Below are positions 56,196 through 64,000 of a stretch of 64,000 nt of DNA, one piece after another. The position numbers were made by a program, and so were the translations under genes. The DNA is from Linnemannia schmuckeri (Eukaryota > Mortierellomycota > Mortierellomycetes > Mortierellales > Mortierellaceae). Where the stretch lies: assembly GCA_029449235.1 (NCBI GenBank), contig JANATG010000001.1, positions 4,030,001-4,094,000 of the forward strand. The letters are read 5' to 3'. A model generated the notes under the pieces. It saw nothing but the letters and a program-made list of their open reading frames with translations. It did not search any database and was not told the DNA's origin. The number at the start of each line of letters is the position of its first letter. The stretch's first letter is position 1.

Positions 56196-57780
56196 TCACT
56201 TAAAAATCTTAGGAAACCCCACACTCACAAGACGAACACGTTCCAGGTCCCGAAGCCGTGTCAGTTGGGTATAGCCCTCTATGAATGATCGAGTCCAACT
56301 TCAGAACTTCCAAGTGCAGCTCTTGCAACCGCAAACACATTCTGCTCAAGAATTCAAACAGGATCAACGCCTTGGATAAGGTTGCAATGTAATATTCCCG
56401 GAATTCATGTACAGAGATTTAAGCCCACGGCAAGGCCAAATATACTGACTGGCTGTGGTAGCGTCATCCGTCGGAATAGAGAGGGTTTTGCTAACGATGA
56501 GAAGAACTGAGAGAGCCAAGGCCTTTTTGTTCCTATCCTTGTATAATCCACAAGTCCGTGTCCTCGATGTAGCAGATTGTCGTGGGTGCCCGAAGTAGAC
56601 GTGGGAAATTGCAATTAATTTCGCGCAAGGGGTACTCCCATTTGCCAGAGTGCAATATTCGGATCAGCAAGATATTATAGGCCTTCACCCGGCTGACAAC
56701 TGCCGTCCTCAACTCTTTCAAATCCGTGAAGCGGATCCCGTATCCGAAATGTTGCATTCACCTGTGTGCAGAAAGATCTCAAGTGTGGCGTTCACTTCGC
56801 GGTCGGTTTACCCTTCCCTACCAGCGGTCCATGATTATGACTTGAGCAGGTGGAAAGCCTTGAGGTTTGAGAGGTAAACGCCGACAAGGAAGATGATGCT
56901 GATTCCCAGGTGGTCGTGGTTGTAAGCAGGTTCGAGAAAAAAAATGTCCTATCCTAATCCATAAGATGGGTCCAATGAGCAATAACGAGTTTCGACAGTC
57001 GAGGGCTGGCTTCAAAAGGCTCTTAGAGCTGGCAATGTGATGATGACATTATAGAGGCTGCAAGTTTAGAGATAAGTCAGCATCAGCAGCTAATTACACC
57101 CACTGATGAGGGCCTGTTCTTAGCTGGATGTGGGAATAGATCTGGTCTCTTGTGCAAGGAAAGAGCGCAGCTCGGCTTCAGTTGCCGTAGGGGTCGGCTT
57201 GATGGACAACTCCTCGAAGTCCGGACATGCCGTGAAGATCGTGAACAGGTAAACGATATCCCAATTAACGTTCATATTGTTCCTGAGGGTTGCCAAATTG
57301 CTAAGGAGAGACAATTGAGGCAGTTGGGAGGCAAAGTTTCCAAGGACTTTGTGTGTCAAGTGAAGAGATTACAACCCCGGTTTTTGCTGTTAGTGCTCCT
57401 GCTTTAGAACGATGGCGGATAGCATGTCCATCATTTTCGTATAGTTCGCTCGCCGCTGAGTGTAGATTTCTGCTATCCAGGCAAGATTCTGGACTTTGAT
57501 GACTAGTCTTTGAGCGTGAGACATCAGCTCCCAAATGATCTGGGTCTCGTTGCTGGTGGTGTTGGTATCGAAGGTTAGAGGCGTGATCTAGATGTAGGTC
57601 GTAGAATAAGGTCTTTGCAGATGAGTCTGGCTGCCTCTTGTCGGCTGGTTAGGGTGAGGAAAGAGAGGATGTTTTCAAAGATCTCTGTAATGCTTAGGGA
57701 GAGTTATTATGAGGAGATGGCCGTGTGGGCTGCTGGTGCTGTTGGCTATGGTGCTGCGGTTGTTTGAAGTGACATGTTTG
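56196..57780 (-). pseudogene. F-box/leucine-rich-repeat protein pseudogene
   Basis: Read on the minus strand, it starts with an F-box-like segment at about 57697-57590 (SITEIFENILSFLT, then RQEAARLICKDL), hitting a stop soon after. Further pieces in shifted frames follow: WELMSHAQRLVIKVQNLAWI (about 57545), LTHKVLGNFASQLPQLSLLS and TIFTACPDFEELSIKP (about 57350-57190), and LFEFLSRMCLRLQELHL then TQLTRLRDLERVRLVSVGF at 56340-56200. These are the Leu-rich strand patterns of F-box/LRR proteins common in such fungi. At least three frame changes and several stops separate them, so no full protein can be made without many introns. Upstream limit (about 57780) is uncertain. Confidence 0.6.
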
Positions 57781-58580
57781 AATGAAAGGAAGGCGACCTG
57801 GTTTTTATTTTCTTGTTTATTTTGAAAAGAGAGAAGGAGGCAGCATGGGAGAGGAAGTAAAGTTTGATGCAGGCAATGAATTACAACTGTAGAGTAAGGT
57901 GAAAGTGGAGAGGGGGAGGGGGAGGGGGAGAGGAAAGAAGGATGAGAGAATAAGGAGGGAAAGCGGAAGAAGAGAGAGAAAGAAAGAAACGAAGGACGGC
58001 GACCAAAAAGGTACTTGGTCTCACTGATGTAGTCTCACACGGTGTACAGTCTCAATCGACTGATCGCGGTGGCTGTCAACTGCTGAGGCCTTGATCCAGA
58101 TGAACAGAACAGGAACGAGGCCAGAGTATAATTGCACGGAGAACAACATCAATGTGGTTGGGAATGTCAGTCGGGATGGGCATACCAACTCTCCTTTGCT
58201 GATAGACGGGGTCGAGTGATCAGTGTCGTCTTCACCCCAGAACGGGATTCGGACTTTGATAGCGCTGAACTTTCACTTCTTCTTTGGAATCAACGTGTTC
58301 ACACCTCCTTCGCTCTCTTATTTCTCTTCTTTTCTTCCTACTTTTTTTCCTTCCTTCCTTCTTTCCTCTTTCTTTCTTTCTTTCTTTCTTTTATTACAGC
58401 CAACTCTGCGAGCTAAACCGCCAAACATCTCAAGCCAACCTTCATCATCGTCAATTAACAACAACCATCAGGAACGGCAGAAAGGCAAGGACAACTCTAG
58501 GTGCTCGCTCTTTATTTCTCCATCCGGGGTCACTTTCACACGCGAGCTCATCCATCAACAACGACATACATACACGCACC
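57781..58580. other. Intergenic, purine-rich then CT-rich leader
   Basis: About 800 bp without a supported gene. GGGAGG/GAGAGA purine tracts lie at 57900-57990 and a TTCTT/CTTT microsatellite at about 58320-58392. A C/A-rich leader runs into the SVP26 ATG at 58581. The frames here are low complexity. Confidence 0.5.
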
Positions 58581-60187
58581 ATGCCAGCAGGTGTAACGCT
58601 CTCACTGATCTCCTACATCGGCACCGCAGTCGCCTTTGTCTTTGCAACACTCTCCCTCGGTAAGCTGGCAGCAACTTCACAAATCCCCAGGAAGAACATT
58701 CGCACGCGAACGCTTCATGCTTTCAGGAACTGAGGTGAAACACAAACGATCAACATCAGGAAATGAACTTAAGAACAAACCTCAAGCTAATATCTTTTTA
58801 CCATCTCTATTTCTTACTTCTCCTCTTCTTGGACACGCGGGGCTCAATTACTTGGTTTTTATGATAGCATGCGGTCTTTACTACCTTGCAGAACTGGTAG
58901 AGGAATACACGGTGCTTACCAAGAAGATCATTAAAGGCTTGACTCTGGTAACGTACAAGATCACAACAGACGACTTTCGACCACGTGAAATCAAACAGGA
59001 CCGAATATAGGATGACCATGACCGACTTTTTACAAGCGGGCGGACGATATCACAAAGATGTCCGGCTCGCGACAAACAGATACACAACAAGTGCTTACTT
59101 CATTGATTCAAACAGGAGATAACAAAGCAAGCATTTTCAGAGACACACGTTAACGGACACAACAAACAATACTCCAAAGAGCAACAGGAAAGAACTGAGC
59201 AAGGATCTGGAGACACGCAGCAGAAAGAAAGTAGTTCTGACATGTGACCCCTCTGTACGTCTCGTTGTTATGTTCTTCATCAAATAGGGAGTCGTAGGGC
59301 TGCACTTGATGCTCTGGATCGTGGACGGACTTCCTTTCACAAAGATCTTGTTTTCGCTGGCCTGTCACGCCCTGTACAGTACCAACCTCAGCAACTTTCC
59401 CTATATCAGCCTCGTTAGCATTCCCTTCTTGTCTAGCGTCGGTAAGAAGTGCTCTCACACGATCACCAATAGATGGTAGTTTTTGCATGGAAAAGTGTGC
59501 GTGAAAACATTCACCAAGCCAAACCTAAAGTTGATATCGCCTGTCATTTTTTTTTTTGAGCTCATAGTCTTGGTGCTGGTGGATCACTTTATGTGGTTCC
59601 AATACTTTGCCAACAAGTACTACAGCTTCATGAGCATCGCCAGCTTCTTTGGAATCTGCGTCTGGTTGGTACCTTTCACCTATTTCATCTCCCTGAGCGC
59701 CAATGATAACGCCCTCCCCAGCTTCGACCACAACCCGCAAGACAACAAACAAAAGAAGGCAGGAATCTTGAAGACTCTCTTTGGCGCCATCCTCAACAAA
59801 AAAGATTCTTCAACACCCACACTGGTTGAGACACCTAAGTATACAGGATTCGGAAGTGGCTCATTGGGGTCACCAACACATATGCACCAAAATCAGCACC
59901 TGTTAACACCAACACCTATGGCAGGGGCGCCTTTGTCGAGACCCTCGTCGCCCTATGCGTTCAACCCAGAAAAGAACTACAACCGCTCCGACTACATCTC
60001 GCGCCCAAGCAGCAGTAACAGCAATCACAGCAACTTTGGCACGCCTCGTCAACAGAGCTATCAAGGAAACAACAGCAGCAACAACAACAGCCCTATGAAC
60101 ACCTACACCAGCGGTGGCAGTCAATCATATGCTAGCAGCAGTTCTGTTTACACTCCTTCGAGTTCGACTGTTGGCAGTCGCTTCTGA
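58581..60187 (+). CDS. SVP26: SVP26/TEX261 ER-Golgi cargo adaptor
   Basis: Four exons: 58581-58659, 58868-58947, 59288-59441 and 59568-60187; in phase, 310 residues. The N-terminal helix runs into ACGLYYLAELVEEYTVLTKK, the family signature, followed by IIKGLTLGVVGLHLMLWIVD at the exon 2/3 join. Four to five membrane helices are visible. VDHFMWFQYFANKYYSFM and WLVPFTYFISLSANDNALPS match the conserved C-terminal block of TEX261. Svp26/Erv26 recruits glycosyltransferases and alkaline phosphatase into COPII vesicles. Family members are about 200-230 residues; here the cytosolic tail is extended by about 100 disordered S/N/P/Y-rich residues. Introns 1 and 2 (208 and 340 nt) are long for this window. 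AATAAA at 60264-60269. Confidence 0.85.
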
Positions 60188-60263
60188 GTTTGAGGAAACG
60201 CGCACACAATGACCCTAGCAACAAATACAACAGCCATCTTTCACTTGCATATCGCTCAGACTC

Positions 60264-60269
60264 AATAAA
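60264..60269 (+). terminator. Poly(A) signal AATAAA of SVP26
   Basis: AATAAA 77 bp after the stop. The convergent SCP2 gene has its own signal (TTTATT, 60295-60300) only about 25 bp further, so the two 3' ends meet here. Confidence 0.6.
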
Positions 60270-60294
60270 AAAAAGCAAATAAACAAGGGCGTGA

Positions 60295-60300
60295 TTTATT
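60295..60300 (-). terminator. Poly(A) signal of the double-SCP2 gene
   Basis: TTTATT on the plus strand is AATAAA on the minus strand, 51 bp past the stop of the SCP2 gene. Confidence 0.55.
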
Positions 60301-60350
60301 CTCAATGACAAAAGAACGGTCGTAGGAAACAGAATTTTAACAGAATTTGT

Positions 60351-61139
60351 TTATAGCTTGCTTTTGAAAAAGCCCATCTTTTCCTGTGTCTCCTTCATGA
60401 TGGCATCGAGCTTGACACCAAGCATGATGGCACCCTTGACCTTGAACCGCCCCGTCATGAACGCCTTTTGGGCCGTGATCTTGCCCATGAACAGGTCCAT
60501 AAAGTCCTTATCCTTGCACTCGACCGTCAAATCGGGCTTGACTCCATCGACCTTGCCCTTCTTGATTGTGGGGGGCACATTCTTCATGTCCATCGTCCAG
60601 GAGGCGACCTGTCCCGAGGCATCCTTGACCCTGATCAAGTACACACCCCTTGTCTTGGCAACAAACTCCTTCTTCTCGGCATCGGTCATGACGTTGAGAT
60701 ACTCTGCAATCTGGAGAATCAGGTAGCTGGTCTCGAAGCCGTCATAGTGCAACTCGGACTCTTTTCCTGGTGCGGGGCCCATTCCCAGAGACCGGAAGAT
60801 GAGGTCGAGTTTCATGGCGACCATCAAAGGACCCTTGAGGACAACTCTGTCAGAAAGGAAGGCCTTAGCACCCGAGAGTTCCCCCGTGGCGAGAGAGACC
60901 AAGTCGTCGTCCGAGAGGTACAATGTAACGTCTGGGTTGGTGGGTGCGGGTCCTGATTGGACGAGCCCTTGCTTCTTGACTTCGGCGTTCCAGATCTTGA
61001 CGTCGCCTGCGGGGTTCTTGAGATGAAATTCAAAGATGCCGTTGACCTGCTTGACGAGCTCTTGGCGTTCTCCGGCGGGGAAGGAGTTGAGGGCTTCGTT
61101 GAGACGGGCAAAGATATCGTCGCTTTTGAATGCTGACAT
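60351..61139 (-). CDS. Tandem SCP2 sterol-carrier protein with peroxisomal SKL tail
   Basis: Single exon, 262 residues, starting MSAFKSDDIFARLNEAL. Two SCP2 folds lie in a row: about 8-122 (VNGIFEFHLKNPAGD, DVTLYLSDDDLVSLATGEL, KAFLSDRVVLKGPLMVAMKL) and about 140-255 (RGVYLIRVKDASGQ, LTVECKDKDFMDLFMGKI, KAFMTGRFKVKGAIMLGVKL). The protein ends in KSKL, a textbook PTS1 signal, so import into peroxisomes is expected. SCP2 domains bind fatty acyl-CoAs and sterols, here presumably feeding beta-oxidation. Most fungal SCP2 proteins have one domain of about 125 residues; the internal duplication is clear from paired motifs in the two halves. High GC at third positions and no intron suggest strong expression. 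Confidence 0.9.
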   Translation of the reverse strand: MSAFKSDDIFARLNEALNSFPAGERQELVKQVNGIFEFHLKNPAGDVKIWNAEVKKQGLVQSGPAPTNPDVTLYLSDDDLVSLATGELSGAKAFLSDRVVLKGPLMVAMKLDLIFRSLGMGPAPGKESELHYDGFETSYLILQIAEYLNVMTDAEKKEFVAKTRGVYLIRVKDASGQVASWTMDMKNVPPTIKKGKVDGVKPDLTVECKDKDFMDLFMGKITAQKAFMTGRFKVKGAIMLGVKLDAIMKETQEKMGFFKSKL

Positions 61140-63280
61140 TATTTGTTTGTTGTTGTTGACACTGTGTTGGTGATTTTTGGTGAAAGGGTAAGGAAGAAGG
61201 AAGGAAGGAGACAAAGAAAGAAAGAGACAAAACAAAATAAAAAAAAAGTGGGGGAAGAGAGAAACGGTTTTCTTATGCATACCGGCCGAGCCGGCTGGGG
61301 TAAGAGAAATGGTTTGAAGGAGAGAATATATGAGATTATAAGTTAGTGGACAAAAGGTGGGGGAGAATGGGTTCTCTTGCTCGGAACAAGTGGGGTGTCA
61401 ACCTTGACGTTTGGGCCTCTCCCTCCTTCCCTCTGACGGAGTGTTTGTGGAGGGGGAACGCAGAAAGAAAAATGGCATGATAGCGGTACGTGCACCGCGA
61501 CCGAATCTCCGAGAGCACTTTTTTGTTGACAGGAAGGAAGAGGCAATACGACACAGGCATGCGAAACAGATGCAATATGCCGTACTGTTCTTGCGTGTGT
61601 TGCCTCTCAAAGTGACATTGTAGTGCCCAGCCTGGACAATCAATCGTTGCTGTGATACAAATCGCGTCTTTTTTCTTTAATGGAAGAACGCGTCGAAAAA
61701 TATGGAACTGATGAGCTTGTTGATGAACGTACTTTTTCTGTTTCGAAATTCGGGGACTATCATTCATTTTGTTTCTCAAGGTGCTCTTCACTATTTTTGT
61801 ACGTTCGCACATTCTCACAGATACTTGGGGCGCTTTTTTGTACCAGTAACATACACACTGCATGTTCTCTAGTCAGAATGTTCAGAAGTCAAGAGCAGGA
61901 TCATCATCTCAATTTCACAAAGGACAAATCTCGTATCTCACTGAAATGATCTAAAATTGTGACGCTTTTGAGCCAAAACTGGACGACAGCAGAGAGAGAG
62001 CGAGAAAGAGTGAGAGTGAGAGAGGATAACAGTGTGATAGATCAGGTATGGGATAAATTCGTCCTTGTACCTTCCATCTTACACAACAATAGACATCAGG
62101 TTCGATACACCGTTGCATACGGCCAAGAGGACAATACGGCAGTAAAAAAGAACGATTAGAAGAAAAATTTTTAAAATTGATGAGAATAAGGTCCCACATC
62201 CCCGAAAGGACACGAGACCCGATGTAAAAATTAAGCTGTTGAGATGTCCCGAAGGACATTCACTGGGAAGAACATCCGCGCTGTGCAATGCAGACACTCC
62301 TCCCAGATTCCCCTCCCTTGATGATCAGAGGTGAATCCAGCCAGGTAAGTATAATTTTAGTTTCGGTTGCAAACTTCGAGGCTGCTTTTATACTCTTAGC
62401 AGCTTCCTCGACCCTTCACTGCTTTGGATCAACTAGATCACAAAGGGCGATAAATTAACCATGGGGTGTAAGTTTTTATTGTTTTGTACATCTTAAGCAA
62501 CTTTTAATGTGACAGCTAAATCTTAAAGCCGTTAAGGGGTGTATGCAAGGAAATGAGCAATAGCCAATGAGTGCAAATATTCAAGCCCCGAACCCATTCC
62601 TACAGCTCATACGATCTACTTGCGTGTTGTCCAATTTTCAGGAGAAAAATGTTAAACGCGAGTGAAAACAAGAGGGACAGACACAACTGCAATAATATCG
62701 GTAATGATTCATCAGTACGGGTTCATTGTACCAACAGATAGTGATCTTCGCGTACACACATACGTCGAGGAAGGATCTTCATAAAAGCGTCCATTTTGAT
62801 CAAAGAAACATGTGGTCATCGTTTTTTTTTATCAGACTTAACAGCGAGCTTACTGATAGCGTGATGTGACAGAAGAGTAGTGGAAGTGTAAGAAAGTCAA
62901 AAAATGATGGCAAAAATACTATAGTAACATCAAGGAGGGTGTCATACGCTATCGGGATTCTGAAGATGGTGGAGCCATAAGGAACACATAATTCCCAAAG
63001 ACGAATCGATGTCAAAGAAGAAGGGGAGAAAACGGACGTAAAAATATGGCAAACAGAGATAAAAAAGTATGAATAATCAATCATTCTCTGCCTCTGGATG
63101 ATGGAGCCATCACCTGGTCACTTTAGCTTTGTAACGCGCCGCGTATCGCCAAATAAAAGAGTTTGCCTTACCCGTTGCTTTTCTCCTTTTACTTCTCAGC
63201 GACATACGCCACCATACGTAACAAGCACACGCGCACATAACTCGTAAAACGCAAAATACGTTCGACCTAAACACATCTCA
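61140..63280. other. Gene-poor stretch
   Basis: About 2.1 kb with no supported gene on either strand. The longest frame (minus, 61336-61863) is low in codon bias, lacks conserved motifs and begins downstream of no leader. It contains a GAGAGA patch (about 61990-62030) and AT-rich sequence from 62150 on. I looked for tRNA-like cloverleaves and saw none convincing. It contains the upstream region of the SCP2 gene on its left side. Confidence 0.5.
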
Positions 63281-63950
63281 ATGTTGATGACAGATGTTGT
63301 TCTCATTGGGAGTCCAGGATCGGGCAAGAGTACCTTCCTCAAACGCACTCTTTGAATTCTTCTCCACTACTTTAACCAAATACGAATTATCCACAATTGT
63401 CACCTGCGATAGGCGAGAACTGTGCCTATTCGATTTCCCCAGTACCGTACCAAACGGCAGCGGTAGTACCGACAGCATTGTCAATGGCAAACTCGCAAGC
63501 AACCGCGGGCTCTTCGAAAAGACCTTAGGCAACTCTGCCAACGCCGTCATATTCTTCGTGATTACCCTACCAGGGATGGGAGGACTGGAGCCGAAGACAA
63601 TGTACTCGCCAAGACATTCCATGCAAGAACTAGTATTCGCCTCCAAGATCGGTATCATTTTCACACGAGCGTCGTTGCCCTCAGTGTTTTATAGCAGCAC
63701 GTTGCTCAGGATAAAGAAAGGGTGAACCAAAACGAGCCGGCTATCGAGGGACAAGTACCTGGTATTGTCCGGGCACGGGTCAAGGTTCAGTTCTGAAGAC
63801 ACAAAGGAGATTCATGAGTCTAGTCCTTTCGTTCACGCCCAAGCACTCAAATGTCAAACTCTTTGTTGGGCCCGAACTTTTGCGCTTTATCAAACTCCAG
63901 CTCCCCTATCAAAGATCATCTGTGTGTGCGTGTATGCATCTAAAGTAATG
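63281..63950 (+). pseudogene. AIG1/TRAFAC-like P-loop GTPase pseudogene
   Basis: An ATG-initiated frame at 63281 reads TDVVLIGSPGSGKSTFL, a good Walker A/G1 motif at the start as in AIG1-type GTPases, then stops at 63353. The next frame picks up directly (ALFEFFSTTLTKYELSTIV, then LCLFDFPST in the G3 position, and NAVIFFVITLPGMGG, the usual hydrophobic strand) to about 63725. A third frame resumes near 63820 with LVLSFTPKHSNVKLFVG. At least two frameshifts and a missing canonical DTPG make it inactive. Small families of such genes are frequent in Mortierellomycotina, from general knowledge. Confidence 0.6.
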
Positions 63951-63990
63951 ATAATAATAATAATAATAATAAAAATAAAATAAAATAAAA
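63951..63990. repeat. ATA / AAAAT microsatellite
   Basis: About seven ATA units followed by AAAAT units at the right edge of the window, immediately after the GTPase pseudogene. Confidence 0.85.
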
Positions 63991-64000
63991 GAAACGAACG

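Noticed and set aside
61336..61863. 175-codon minus-strand frame
   Set aside because: No motif, atypical codon use, no leader or splice signals; lies in a gene-poor stretch.
62440..62540. ATG followed by a donor-like GTAAGT near 62461
   Set aside because: No downstream exon with coding character in any frame; likely chance.

Overview
The window is a gene-dense eukaryotic (fungal) chromosome segment with about twenty protein-coding genes and two decayed ones. I read it as an early-diverging fungus of the Mucoromycota, most likely Mortierellomycotina. The fungal affiliation rests on an Svp26-type ER adaptor, an Mrh4-like mitochondrial helicase, LIM-RhoGAP, Med15/Med17 and short GT-AG introns. 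The early-diverging placement rests on retention of a full intersectin (EH to C2), ZW10, an SHPRH-type ligase and CMTR1, plus decayed F-box/LRR and AIG1-like GTPase genes. The species cannot be fixed from the sequence alone. Exon models were built by hand from splice motifs and reading frame; every multi-exon model given closes in phase.

Layout. 1-923: degenerate, no convincing gene. 924-5250 (-): MED15, very Q-rich. 5538-13041 (+): a 12-exon intersectin/Pan1-like endocytic scaffold and RhoGEF. 13052-17960 (-): SHPRH-like SNF2/RING ligase. 18222-21889 (+): ZW10. 21926-24918 (-): MED17. 25072-27384 (-): CMTR1 cap methyltransferase. 27658-29310 (+): RNA polymerase III subunit RPC5. 29577-30341 (+): single-pass membrane protein with a Pro/Tyr-rich tail. 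31064-31538 (-): small unknown two-exon gene. 32210-33127 (+): ALG14. 33530-35995 (+): Mrh4-like helicase. 36259-36807 (+): secreted Cys-rich protein. 37021-38130 (+): Ran GTPase. 38410-39099 (+): RNASEH2C. 39235-43763 (-): S9A oligopeptidase with a predicted N-terminal membrane anchor. 44097-46887 (-): VASt-domain lipid-transfer-like protein. 48072-52495 (+): LIM-LIM-C1-RhoGAP. 52804-55889 (+): GlcNAc-6-phosphate deacetylase with an optional long insertion. 56196-57780 (-): F-box/LRR pseudogene. 58581-60187 (+): SVP26/TEX261. 60351-61139 (-): double-SCP2 peroxisomal protein. 61140-63280: no gene seen. 63281-63950 (+): frameshifted P-loop GTPase pseudogene.

Genes are packed as divergent pairs with gaps of about 260-290 bp (MED15/intersectin, SHPRH/ZW10, CMTR1/RPC5) and convergent pairs whose stop codons lie 10-165 bp apart. 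Two Mediator subunits (tail MED15, head MED17), the cap methyltransferase and a Pol III subunit lie within 29 kb. A second theme is Rho and membrane traffic (intersectin RhoGEF, LIM-RhoGAP, ZW10 tether, SVP26, VASt protein, Ran). No co-regulation can be shown from sequence. Low-complexity coding sequence (poly-Q, alternating Q-A, H/Q, N, D-R) is common.
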